Source: Mycosarcoma maydis
Taxonomy: Eukaryota > Basidiomycota > Ustilaginomycetes > Ustilaginales
NCBI RefSeq assembly: GCF_000328475.2
Contig: NC_026479.1
Span: forward strand, 1,488,001 to 1,552,000
DNA: 64,000 bases
Direction: 5' to 3'
Below the pieces are notes generated by a model. That model did not search any database. It was not told the origin of the DNA and worked only from the letters and a program-made list of their open reading frames with translations. Positions 20,319 to 29,673 of this stretch are shown here, in pieces. Both the position numbers and the translations under genes were made by a program. How positions within the stretch are numbered: the stretch's first letter is position 1; every line of letters starts with the position of its first letter.

Positions 20319-22187
20319 CTACTTGCGCGTACGGCGATTGGCATTTGGGTTCTTTCTGCCGTGCCCGATGACGGGTAGATTGCTCTTGTCCCTGGAAGCA
20401 AACTGACTGCCCAAGAAGATGTCACCGTAATCCCACGCCTCTTCGTACCTAACCGAGAGCGAGTCCTTGCCCGCCCGCATAGCCCTTTCCAACGCTCTCT
20501 CCTCCTTGCGCTTCCTGCTAGCCTCCTTGGCCAGAGCGCGCTGCCATTCCAACTGGTCTTCACGAAGGATCAAACCCGAACCACCAGTCTTGCCTCCCGA
20601 GGCAGAACCAGGCTTTGGCGCGGGGATCGAATACTTGGTACCGCGCAGGTTGAAGCGGTAATTTTTCTTGAGGTGAAGCTGGAAACCGCCCTTGGCAGTG
20701 TCATCGACGGTGACGGCGACTTTGGTGAGTGTAGCATTACCGCAAACGGGGCAAAACTTCTTTTCCATGTCCTTGCACACCTTCATGCAGGCATGGCAGC
20801 GCAGGACGAACGACTTGACTGCTCGAACGCGCGAGCCGTGAACACCGACCAGAGACAATCCCATCTGCAGCAGCACGTTTTGCACAGCAAAATCGCCCGT
20901 GATGCACGCAACAGTCATGTGGCCGCCTTTGGACGTGTTGCCCATCGCATCCCACGAGAGCGAAGGTCGCGACTGAATCGATGGATCATTGTAGTCGCGC
21001 GATACGCGGTGTTTGCTATGAGATTTGCTGTTGGATTTGCTACCCGATTCGACGCGTGACCAACCCTCTTCGAGCGGCTCTTCCGGTGCAAGCAACTCGG
21101 CGGGTTCAGGGACGTGATCCTTGATTTGCTCGGAATACTTCCAACCTGGCATGCGGTTGTCAGAGACAAATCCCATGCTCAGGTTCTTGGCCTTTTGCAC
21201 GTTGTCTGGCGTGATCCAGGCACCATCGCCCTCTTCGTCTGATTCTTCGTCTGTATACTCTACTTCCACCCAGCCTTGCTCAGGACCTGGCTCGACCTGT
21301 GCTGAAGATTGCTGTTCTTGCAAATCGCTCTGTGCTGTACCCTCTTCTTCCGCCGCTGCGATGGTCGGCTGTGCTTCTTTCTCTGTTGCTGTCTCCTTAG
21401 CCTGTTTCTTTGCTGCCTTCTTCTCGCGGTTCTCCTTGATGCGTTGTGCTACGAGCTGATCGGCAGTGAGACCTTGTGCCGCAGCCTCCTCTTCGAGCTT
21501 CTTCTGTTTTGCTTCTGCCTTTTGCTGTCGTTTCTTGTCAATCGCAGCTTGACGAGCTGACTTCTGGTCAGCGGCAATCGCGGGCGCCGAAGAAGTAGAA
21601 GCCTGAACGCGTTCAGCGCTCTCTCCAGCTGGCTTTGTAGCAGCAGCAGAGCTGTAAGATGATGTTTCTCCTCTCTTGCCATCCGGACAGGTACGAATGC
21701 GCTTAGTACCGTGTCTATGCACCTCCCTCTCGTACGTCAGCGCAATCACCTCCAAATCCTGCGTTGACAGCACCCCAATGTCACCTGTCTTTTTTGCAAA
21801 TTCGGTGGCTGCAACCATGCTGGCGGGACCTGGCTGTACAACGTGAAGCTGGAAATCCGGTCGGAGTCGGAGCGATTCGAGATACTCGCGAGCAGAAGCA
21901 TGCTTGATCTCTTCGATGACGCGAGGTGGGATGTAGTATTCCGAGGCGAGACCGTCGAGCGGCGCTCGCATAATGAGCGCACCTGCGTCGAGGATGAGCG
22001 TGTCGATGCGTGGTTTTTTAGTTCTCACACCTGCTTTGGAAGAGACATCATCGCCATCCACCGATGCTGAAGTAGATGCAGCTGCGTTGGGCGATTCCAC
22101 TGCTTGGTCGGCAGTGGTGGTTTCCTGTTTTGGAGTGGAAACTGATGCTTTAGCACCGGCAGCCGCCATTGCTGCCCAGGTCGACAT
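20319..22187 (-). CDS. NOB1: NOB1 endonuclease for 20S pre-rRNA D-site cleavage
   Basis: Single exon, 622 aa. An N-terminal PIN domain starts at TLILDAGALIMR (catalytic-type aspartate D67), continues through YYIPPRVIEEIKH, and closes with the STQDLEVIALTYE stretch, interrupted by a charged KKAAKKQAKE-type linker (about residues 190-300). A zinc ribbon has C464, C467, C479 and C482 (CHAC...CPVC). The end carries the family's GSQFASRDKS and a basic GRKNPNANRRTRK tail. NOB1 makes the final cytoplasmic cut that matures the 18S rRNA 3' end in 40S precursors; this is family knowledge. Convergent with OGG1, divergent from the F-box gene. Confidence 0.93.
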   Translation of the reverse strand: MSTWAAMAAAGAKASVSTPKQETTTADQAVESPNAAASTSASVDGDDVSSKAGVRTKKPRIDTLILDAGALIMRAPLDGLASEYYIPPRVIEEIKHASAREYLESLRLRPDFQLHVVQPGPASMVAATEFAKKTGDIGVLSTQDLEVIALTYEREVHRHGTKRIRTCPDGKRGETSSYSSAAATKPAGESAERVQASTSSAPAIAADQKSARQAAIDKKRQQKAEAKQKKLEEEAAAQGLTADQLVAQRIKENREKKAAKKQAKETATEKEAQPTIAAAEEEGTAQSDLQEQQSSAQVEPGPEQGWVEVEYTDEESDEEGDGAWITPDNVQKAKNLSMGFVSDNRMPGWKYSEQIKDHVPEPAELLAPEEPLEEGWSRVESGSKSNSKSHSKHRVSRDYNDPSIQSRPSLSWDAMGNTSKGGHMTVACITGDFAVQNVLLQMGLSLVGVHGSRVRAVKSFVLRCHACMKVCKDMEKKFCPVCGNATLTKVAVTVDDTAKGGFQLHLKKNYRFNLRGTKYSIPAPKPGSASGGKTGGSGLILREDQLEWQRALAKEASRKRKEERALERAMRAGKDSLSVRYEEAWDYGDIFLGSQFASRDKSNLPVIGHGRKNPNANRRTRK

Positions 22188-22867
22188 GATGGCTGATGTG
22201 GCTCCTGTATCGAGTCAGGAATATCAGTGAGCTCTCAGGCGAGTTTTAAGCCGTGTCAAGGGCCGACTATGAGGATGTTGCGTGGATGGTCTGGAATGAT
22301 GGAGTACAGAGACGAAAAGTTGCTGTCCAGATTGGAAATCTTCATTTCGAAAGTTTCTCTAGAAGCACTTACGACTCGTGCTTACTCGTCCCTTGAGAAT
22401 TTTCTCCCTTTTCTTGAAAAATCAACGAGGAAGACCTAAAAAAAAAGAGGAAAAAAAGTTGTTCGCCAGGGTCCAGCAAACCACGAAACATTACGCAACC
22501 CTGAAATCACATGAATCACGAAGCATGAACCACGAATTCACGATTCACGATTCACGATTCACGATTTGCCGGCCGACAACAGGATGTTAGATTTGTCCAT
22601 GTGGAGAAGCTCGATTCACGATTCACGATTGTGACTGAGAGCTGCAGAACCGCGTCAGGTCTGAGCATGGGGAGGTCATGGTGGGTGTGGTACAGTCCCG
22701 AAAGTGTTGACCCATCATCTTCTATCTTAGCGCTTCTAGTCCTTCATACTCGACAACAGCAACCTGTCATCAAGGCTGTAGTCGCTATAGCCACCATACA
22801 GAGCTCAAGCGTTCTATGTCTATTTTGCTTGGCAACGGTCGCGACCAGGTCCAGTCAGGATTGCACC
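22188..22867. other. Divergent spacer between NOB1 and F-box gene
   Basis: It holds A-rich tracts near 22435-22460 and two clusters of the ATTCACG heptamer (22511-22567 and 22612-22632). The open frame of the F-box gene continues upstream into this region, but its first good ATG before the F-box is at 22868. Confidence 0.55.
22511..22632. repeat. ATTCACG heptamer arrays
   Basis: Four consecutive ATTCACG-type units run at about 22535-22567, with more scattered before. A second short array is at 22612-22632. Confidence 0.8.
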
Positions 22868-25843
22868 ATGACTGCTATGTTACCGGACGAAGTGGTCTAC
22901 CTCATCTTCTCGTATCTCGATCCGCTCTCCTTAAGATCTGTCCTACAATGCAACACTACGTTCTACAGAATCGCCACCACGCCAGCTCTATGGGAGCTGC
23001 CATACCTTCTACGATGGTCTACCGGCGATTCGAAGCGTGAAGCAGCTCGAGGAACAGACGCATGGAGGAAACATCGTCAGCTTCAAAGACTTGCTAAGCA
23101 TGCGACACAGGCTGCAGCCGAACAGAGTTTGACGACAGCAAGCACGTCTCTGTCTCCTTTTCGCAACTTCCAGCCCAACAATGGACCCGTCGGTGATTCT
23201 GCGCCTCCTTTAAAGCTTGACTTCTATCGTCTTTTCCTGGAACGCATTCGCATTGATCAAGAGGTCTTGGATACACTATACGAACAGGTAGTAGCAACGC
23301 ACTGTTACATTCCTCCCGTCGTCGCGTTGGCACGAAAGTTTGGTAATGATGCCAAGGACGTGCTCGCTGCTGTGGTCGAGGCTCAGCAGAGCGGTCCGTC
23401 GTGGAGTAGCAGTGGCTTCCCTGACAAGGCTTTCTCGGCGGCGACAACCCAAGGTAACGGTAAGCAGCTCAACAAGAATGACCCACTGGTGTACAATGCC
23501 GATGGCTACCGCTTAAGCGCCTACCGAGCGCACTTGCCTACAACCCTTCGTTCGGAGACCCACCATTTGGTCATCTTACATCATGCCAGGGAGATGCTCG
23601 AGCACTTGCAAAGACGCGAAGCTATGCAGAGGCTCAGCGACCTCGCTCTCCCGGATCCCAATACCAATACCAATATCAATCCCAATCCCAATCCCGAAAG
23701 TTGGTCTCCTCACCTCGGTTCAACGAGGTCGGCAAAAGTCTTTCCTTCAAAGCAGACAGAATGGGCTATATCCCTTCTTACCATGTTTCGTGGGGGCGAA
23801 GCGACCTACGTCGAGAACCAGCTAGACATTCTTGCTGCAGCTTGCGATCTATACCTTCAGCAACGATTCCCCGAAAACAGCTTCACAGGATTGTCTGTTC
23901 TGGAAGTGGCTAAAGGAAAAGCCACAGCCATCTGCGACTTCCTGGCAGATCACGGCTTTCGAGGAGCCCGGGAGGATCTCTTTTCGGACCTCGACAATCA
24001 TTTCCTCCACCATTGCTTCACTACGAACCGCGAGACGCTCCCCCTAAGTCTCACGTTGATATTTTGCGGCGTCGCCAATCGTCTCGGTCTAGTTACATCG
24101 CTATGCAACTACCCCATGCGCGTCTTGGCCTTGGTTTCACTGGACCCAGAAGCACCACTGCCGACGTCAGCAGTGACGGCTTGCGCTGCGTCCGAAGAGA
24201 TGTTCTGGCTTGACGTGTGCGAATACACCACTGTAGCATACGATGCGCACGAACCGACAGCGGTAGATCGCTTCGCGCGTCGGCATTCGTGGTTGCAGCA
24301 ACGGCCTCCTGTTTTGGATCACCATGATCTGGTCGAATGGATTCATGCGATGGGTATCCCGAATTCGGCCGATTTCTGGCGTCCCGCTGATCCTATAAAG
24401 ATGGTCCTGAGAGCAGCTGACAATATTCTTTCCAGCCTACAGAGGGCTCGCACAGCACCGAGGAACCAGCACCCTGTCGGGCAGGCGAGAAATGCTTTGA
24501 GGAATATTGAGTTAGACAGGAGGAGTGCGAGGTTGGAGCAGCAGTGGCGCGAGCTGAAAAGGGTGGACCACACTTTCTTGAGTTTGTATCACGGGCGTAC
24601 GGATCCTGTTCAACACGGAGCAATCGCGGATCAGATCGCGTCAGCCTTGGACGGTGTAGCGCCGGCCATAGAAGAAGACGAAACCTTATGGCATGTTGCG
24701 AGAACCTGGCGTACTGAATCGATGCGCACCCTTTCCTCCCAACCGGAAAGCTGGGTCTTACCATCACAAACGCCATCGCAACAATTTCGGGCTTGGATGG
24801 ATGCTCGAGCTGCGGACAACGATTGGACACTCACGCGCATGCACCTGCATCGGCGCTCCGATCACTGGTCGCCACACGAACAGCAGGCAGCCAAGTACGC
24901 CGCCGTCAACGCATTTCTACGGCTGAAGAGATCCATGAGCGCAAGCGAGGTCGACTGGATCGCCGGGTCCCTGCAGCATTACTTCATGTTGGACGTGGAC
25001 GTGATCGAAAGGGACTTTTTGGGCTTAGGCGAAGCGGATGTTGGAACCAGTAGTGAAGGTGATGGTGGGGAAAGTAAGGAAGGTAGTGATTCGAGCGACG
25101 AGGAAGATGAATCTTCACTTCGTCGGCTGAGAATTTCGGCGCTGACCAACCGAGGGATTCTGACTAGCCCGAATACGAGGACTGTTTTGAGTCGGATGAT
25201 GAAAGCTGTGTGGTCGCAGGACGCCAAGGTGCCGCGAGTCGATCGTAGGGTGCGCAGACAGGAGCAGAGAAACCCCAAGCTCACCATTGGGATGCCAAGT
25301 GCAGAGCAATCGAAACAACTCGCCCACCGAGTCGGCACCATTTTTCGACACCGCACGTATCGCTATGCAGGCAGCATCCTCTGCTGGGACCCCTGTTGCA
25401 TTGCACCCGAAGATTGGATCGTCAATATGGGCGTCGACCGCTTGCCTGCTCCTCGAACGTCCACCATGATGGGGCGCGGAGGTAGACATCAACCGTTTTA
25501 CCACTCGCAAGTCGCAGATGGGACGCTTCGCTACGTGGCTGATGTCAATGTTGAACTTATCCACGGCCCAATTTGGATCTACGGTTTACCACCCAACGAG
25601 TCAACAAGGAGGCACAGTGCAGATGAACATGTGGTCGAGGAAGGGAGAACGCTGGGAATGTCGATGCACAAGATGCTGCAACTGCGAGGTATAGGAGAGT
25701 ATTTCAGATGTTTCGATCAGGTCAAAGGAAGGTTCAGGAGGAATGAGTACGTGAGGGTAAGATTTCCTGATGATCTGTCAGATACAGAGGAGGAGGAGCC
25801 CAAGTATGGGGGGTCTGATTCACGATCACGATCCCCGAAATAG
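22868..25843 (+). CDS. FBXO21-like F-box protein with transglutaminase-like and HspQ/YccV-type domains
   Basis: Taken from the ATG at 22868, 991 aa. The F-box is at residues 4-45 (LPDEVVYLIFSYLDPLSLRS). The middle (about 300-480) resembles the SirB1/transglutaminase-like region: FPENSFTGLSVLEVAKGKA, then CGVANRLGLVTSLCNYPMRV. The C-terminal part (about 815-965) matches the hemimethylated-DNA-binding/HspQ fold: HRVGTIFRHRTYRYAGSI, MGVDRLPAP, QPFYHSQVADGTLRYVAD, EYFRCFDQVKGRF. This domain order is that of human FBXO21, an SCF ubiquitin ligase substrate adaptor. An asparagine/proline hexanucleotide repeat (23657-23697) lies inside the coding region. Substrate unknown. Convergent with SKI8. Confidence 0.83.
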   Translation: MTAMLPDEVVYLIFSYLDPLSLRSVLQCNTTFYRIATTPALWELPYLLRWSTGDSKREAARGTDAWRKHRQLQRLAKHATQAAAEQSLTTASTSLSPFRNFQPNNGPVGDSAPPLKLDFYRLFLERIRIDQEVLDTLYEQVVATHCYIPPVVALARKFGNDAKDVLAAVVEAQQSGPSWSSSGFPDKAFSAATTQGNGKQLNKNDPLVYNADGYRLSAYRAHLPTTLRSETHHLVILHHAREMLEHLQRREAMQRLSDLALPDPNTNTNINPNPNPESWSPHLGSTRSAKVFPSKQTEWAISLLTMFRGGEATYVENQLDILAAACDLYLQQRFPENSFTGLSVLEVAKGKATAICDFLADHGFRGAREDLFSDLDNHFLHHCFTTNRETLPLSLTLIFCGVANRLGLVTSLCNYPMRVLALVSLDPEAPLPTSAVTACAASEEMFWLDVCEYTTVAYDAHEPTAVDRFARRHSWLQQRPPVLDHHDLVEWIHAMGIPNSADFWRPADPIKMVLRAADNILSSLQRARTAPRNQHPVGQARNALRNIELDRRSARLEQQWRELKRVDHTFLSLYHGRTDPVQHGAIADQIASALDGVAPAIEEDETLWHVARTWRTESMRTLSSQPESWVLPSQTPSQQFRAWMDARAADNDWTLTRMHLHRRSDHWSPHEQQAAKYAAVNAFLRLKRSMSASEVDWIAGSLQHYFMLDVDVIERDFLGLGEADVGTSSEGDGGESKEGSDSSDEEDESSLRRLRISALTNRGILTSPNTRTVLSRMMKAVWSQDAKVPRVDRRVRRQEQRNPKLTIGMPSAEQSKQLAHRVGTIFRHRTYRYAGSILCWDPCCIAPEDWIVNMGVDRLPAPRTSTMMGRGGRHQPFYHSQVADGTLRYVADVNVELIHGPIWIYGLPPNESTRRHSADEHVVEEGRTLGMSMHKMLQLRGIGEYFRCFDQVKGRFRRNEYVRVRFPDDLSDTEEEEPKYGGSDSRSRSPK
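23657..23697 (+). repeat. In-frame hexanucleotide repeat in the F-box gene
   Basis: AATACC/AATCCC-type units encode an NTNTNINPNPNP stretch. The repeat unit is a multiple of three, so length change would keep the frame. Confidence 0.75.
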
Positions 25844-25997
25844 CCTGGAGAGGGCGTCGGGAGGTGCAACAAGTGGGTGGTGAGCCGCAATTCACGCGCC
25901 CGCATAATCGGCAAGCAATCACGAGTCGCAAAGCCTCACCACACCATGATCAGCATGCATGAAGGTTTGATCTGTTTTCATTGCGCCGTTGGTCGAG

Positions 25998-27338
25998 TCA
26001 ACCGAGACCAGCGCCTCTATACCAGCGCAATTTGCCATCTTCGCTAGCGGTGACAAAACGCGTCATTGAACTAGTCGCCGCGGCGATTGCTGCTGCATGA
26101 CTATCGTGCTGATCTTCACTGTGCGACTTTGTCACTTGGCCCGATGACGTTGTTTGAAAAGCAAACGCTCTGATCGGATGCGCTTCACCGCCGTTCCAAA
26201 CAGGTGTACTTTTGGTCGCAGACGTTAGATCCCAAAATTTGATGCTCTTGTCGGCCCCGATACTTGCAAACACATTTGCCTCCCCTCCTTGTACCGAATC
26301 CAGCGCCAGCACCCAGCCCTTGTGACCAGCAAGTGAAGCCACAGAGCCACCTATCCTCTCAACCTCACCATCCGGTTGATACGAGTGCTGAGAGGGCGAA
26401 AGGATTGGTTTCACATCATGGGCCGTGATGGTGCGATCGTCAGACCCGCAGAGCAGTAGGTTCTGCGTGAAGGAAACCGCTCGGATGGGCGATGGATGAT
26501 CAAGATATGACGATACGAAGGTCAATAGTGGTTCGTGCGAGCAAGGAGAAGAGACAGAATAGAGTAGGGTTTGACCGATATTTGTGCCGACAGCGAGAAG
26601 GGTGCCGGAAGGGTGGAAGGCGAGTGACAGTCCAAAGACGTCTCTCTTGCTTTCCAAGCTAGAGGGAAGGGGTGCGACGCTGAGCAGTGTGCCGAGCGCG
26701 GAAGAGTGGTTGGTGGGCAAGGAGTGTAGTGAGATGCTTGCACCTGCTCCAACTGAGGCGAATAGAGGCGAGGTGGGATGGAGAGCAGTTTTCCATGCTT
26801 CGGACAGCTTTGCTCGCGGCGTCGACTGAGATGCAAGCGAATCGATAGTGCCCACAAGCAGTTGAGACGCGTCATCGACAGGCAAAGGAAGCAGTGCAGG
26901 CTCATTGGAGGCTGTTTCTGCTCCTACAGCATCACCGTCGGCTTGGTCTTGTGCCTGTAACTTTGCGAATGGCGACAGACTCCATAACGCGACGGTGCCA
27001 TCAATGGCATTGGAAAGTGCTAAGGTGCCTGCAGCGTTCGTCGTTATGCAGTGGACAGCGTTCGAGTGAGGTTTTGGGAGAGAGCGATAACTGAGTGCCG
27101 ACTGTGCATTGAATACCCTGATATTCCCCTGGCAGTCTCCTGATAGAATGACACTCTGAGAAGAAGATGTAGATGGGACCCAGCAGACGGAAAGCACCGG
27201 AGCGGGATGTGATTGAGACGGCAGCGTCTCTTTGTCGCTCAAAAATTGTAGCGACTGTCCAGATCATGCAAAATAGGAAGTTCAGCATCGATCACGAGGA
27301 GCAGGCAGTGAAGTAGATCAGGTTTGACCGCTTACCAT
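25998..27338 (-). CDS. SKI8: SKI8-like WD40 protein with a one-codon first exon
   Basis: Exon 1 is just the ATG (27338-27336). After an 81-nt intron (GTAAGC donor, GACAG acceptor, phase 0) exon 2 runs 27254-25998, giving 419 aa and reading M-SLQFLSDKE. Without this exon the open frame begins at TTG, so an ATG has to be spliced in. WD-like repeats are visible: HPAPVLSVCW...GNIRVFNA, HSNAVHCIT...GTVALW, AFHPSGTLLAVGT, HPSPIRAVSF...DDRTITAHD, GHKGWVLALD...DKSIKFWDL, and a last SEDGKLRWYRGAG. The family's usual partners are Ski2 and Ski3 in exosome-linked cytoplasmic mRNA decay; some fungi also use it with Spo11 (Rec14). Assignment rests on length, repeat layout and the C-terminal motif; another small WD protein is possible. 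Confidence 0.75.
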
Positions 27339-27645
27339 GATGCAGTCGAAATATGGTGTGTCTGCAGTGGTTTGTAGGAGCAAAGTGTCAATCGTGAATT
27401 GACCTTCATCATGGATCTTCTCGACAAGTGGAGAGGAACCAAAATCTCGGCAATCGGGAGACCAAACGCGTCGGTCCAGTGACAAAGCCAAGTAAGAACC
27501 CTTCGTGCTTCGTTCTTGCTCTTCAAACCTATCTTGCCTCCCTCCCCCTTCTAAGGTATACCTGTAATCTCCTTTGCTGCTTTGTCACATCGCTCATGGG
27601 CCACAAGAACCATCTCCACTAGGCTGACACTCTGACGCCCCCAGG
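27339..27645. other. Divergent spacer between SKI8 and NUP42
   Basis: A shared promoter region. A possible 5' leader intron of NUP42 (GTAAGA at 27492 to CCCCAG at 27644, with a CTGAC branch-like site) ends one base before its ATG. This is inferred from splice-like signals only. Confidence 0.4.
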
Positions 27646-29505
27646 ATGACGGTGTGCAGGTTCTTTCTTCAAGACAGATGTGCGTACGGCAACAACTGCA
27701 AGTTCGAGCACCCACAAGGAGGTGCTGGTGGACCAGGCAGGAGTGGATTTGGACAGAGCGCATTTGCGCCTCCCTCAGCATTTGGAGGAGGAGGAGGCAG
27801 CGCTTTCGGTCAGGCGAGTGCTTTTGGATCGATTTCAGCCTTCGGTAACAGCAACAACAATGCAGCTGGAGGCACACTCGGTAAATCGCCTGGAGCAAGT
27901 GCATTTGGTGCGACCGCACCGAGCGTATTTGGCGGTGGAGGAAACCCATTTAGTAGCCAGGGCACAGCTTCAGCTTTTGGTGCAAGTGCACCTGCCGGAT
28001 CGGCTTTTGGAGCATCGACGGGGGCACCGAGTGCTTTTGGATCGACGTCAATACCAGCATCAGCCTTTGGTGGTGTAAACAGGCCCGTTTCCGGGTTTGG
28101 ATCTGCTGCGCCTGCTTCTACGTTTGGGTCCAGCGCAGCTCCATCTGGGTTCGCATCGACAGCGACTCCATCTGCTTTCGGATCGACATCGAAACCCCCT
28201 GCATTCGGGTCAACCACTTCACCTTCGCCCTTCGGCCCAACGTCGACGCCTTCCGCATTCGGCGGCAACATCAACACAAAGCCATCCGCCTTCGGCTCCG
28301 CATCAACATCGTCAGCCTTTGGCACATCATCGGCCTTTGGCTCACAAGCACGTCCCACAGCATTCGGTTCCGCCGCCTCAGGTCCTCCGAACTGCTCTGC
28401 CGCACCGAACTTGGCCTCGATCCCTTCCGGATTCGCATCACTCAACCCATCGTCCCCCTTCACATCCAAGATGAATCAATATGGCGATTCCAACTTGCCC
28501 GAGGTATCGCTCTCCGCGGCCTCTATCGTCGACGATCTTGGACCGCAAGGACGACCGCTGTGGAAGCTAAGCGCGTACGCCCCTGCGAGAGGAGAACCGA
28601 ACTTGATCAGTGGAAAAGATGTCAGTCCAGATGAATTACGTGTCATGGCGTACCAGGCGAGAGCGAGTGGCCAAGAGGCGCAGTACGTGCAGCACGAACA
28701 GAAGCTTATGCAGGAAGCAGATGCAGCGTTCAGAGAAGTTGCTAGTAATCCTGGGAATGCCGAGAGGCAGGCAGAGAGGAACAGGGAGGAGCGGAAGAAG
28801 CGGTTGCAACAGCAGCAGCAAGCTCTATCGGGACGAGCAGCGGTGGGCGGAGCGGGTGCGTTCGGCCAGCCGAGCGGTTTTGTTGGTGGCAATGCTGGAG
28901 CGTTTGGTGCGGCGAAACAGGCTGGGTCTGCGTTTCGTACTACCTCGGCGTTTGGAAGTGGTGCAGGTACAGCGTCTGCGTTCGGCCAGCCTTCAGGCGC
29001 GACAACAACCTCTGCGTTTGGCCAACCATCTGCATTTGGGTCGAATACAACACCAGTGGCGACAGGAGGCGCGTTTGGCAGCACATCTGCGTTCGGAAGT
29101 TCAGCTCCTCCCACAACATCAGCGTTCGGCACGAACAATATCGCTACTCCCAACCCATCTTCCGCTTTCGGCTCGTCAAAAACAGAAACAGCACCAGCAT
29201 TTGGAGGTGGTGTTACTTCTACCGCTCCCGCATTTGGATCGACTAGCTTTGGCTCTGCTCCAGCGCAGCCATCTGCATTCGGCAGTGGCTCAACCACTTC
29301 AGCCTTTGGCAGATCGGCCTTTGCGACTTGTTCCACCCCCACTACGTTTGGCAATGCGGCAGCAACAAAGCTGCACGAAGACCCGTACAGAGCTTCGGTG
29401 CCAACAAAGGATCAATTGACAGCAGACGTGTTGAGTCTGTTCGAAAAAGACTCTTTCGAATGGGGGATGGTGCCGTTTATTGAGCCTCCGATCGATGTGC
29501 GCTAG
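27646..29505 (+). CDS. NUP42: FG nucleoporin NUP42/Amo1-type with CCCH zinc finger
   Basis: Single exon, 619 aa. A CCCH finger opens the protein: C4, C12, C18 and H22 (spacing 7-5-3). Then come nearly forty FG repeats, mostly SAFG and PAFG, in two blocks (about 20-270 and 400-575). A charged helical segment (about 300-390, ending in EERKKRLQQQQQ) separates them. The C-terminal LFEKDSFEWGMVPFIEPP motif is the conserved end of this nucleoporin type, which in yeast binds GLE1; this is family knowledge. It likely sits at the cytoplasmic side of the pore and serves mRNA export with the GLE1 gene of this window. The FG coding bias makes long open frames on the opposite strand that are not genes. 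Confidence 0.88.
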   Translation: MTVCRFFLQDRCAYGNNCKFEHPQGGAGGPGRSGFGQSAFAPPSAFGGGGGSAFGQASAFGSISAFGNSNNNAAGGTLGKSPGASAFGATAPSVFGGGGNPFSSQGTASAFGASAPAGSAFGASTGAPSAFGSTSIPASAFGGVNRPVSGFGSAAPASTFGSSAAPSGFASTATPSAFGSTSKPPAFGSTTSPSPFGPTSTPSAFGGNINTKPSAFGSASTSSAFGTSSAFGSQARPTAFGSAASGPPNCSAAPNLASIPSGFASLNPSSPFTSKMNQYGDSNLPEVSLSAASIVDDLGPQGRPLWKLSAYAPARGEPNLISGKDVSPDELRVMAYQARASGQEAQYVQHEQKLMQEADAAFREVASNPGNAERQAERNREERKKRLQQQQQALSGRAAVGGAGAFGQPSGFVGGNAGAFGAAKQAGSAFRTTSAFGSGAGTASAFGQPSGATTTSAFGQPSAFGSNTTPVATGGAFGSTSAFGSSAPPTTSAFGTNNIATPNPSSAFGSSKTETAPAFGGGVTSTAPAFGSTSFGSAPAQPSAFGSGSTTSAFGRSAFATCSTPTTFGNAAATKLHEDPYRASVPTKDQLTADVLSLFEKDSFEWGMVPFIEPPIDVR

Positions 29506-29673
29506 TGTATGCAGGACAATACAACGCTCTCTTTTCTCACTGCTCTTCGACTGTGGATTCACACAGAGGTTTTAGTCACATATGAAATGGAGAGATGCTC
29601 GCCCGGGACTTGCACTCGCAGAGCGGTGAGCGTTCAGCCTAGTTTGACTTTTCGTATTCAAGTAAGAACGCCA

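Noticed and set aside
22511..22567. Heptamer array considered as CRISPR-like
   Set aside because: Units are seven bases without spacers, in a eukaryotic intergenic region; a simple tandem repeat explains it.
27810..29354. Two long minus-strand frames (219 and 292 codons) opposite NUP42
   Set aside because: They are produced by the repetitive FG codon pattern on the plus strand and are themselves only repeats of PNA/PKA-type residues.
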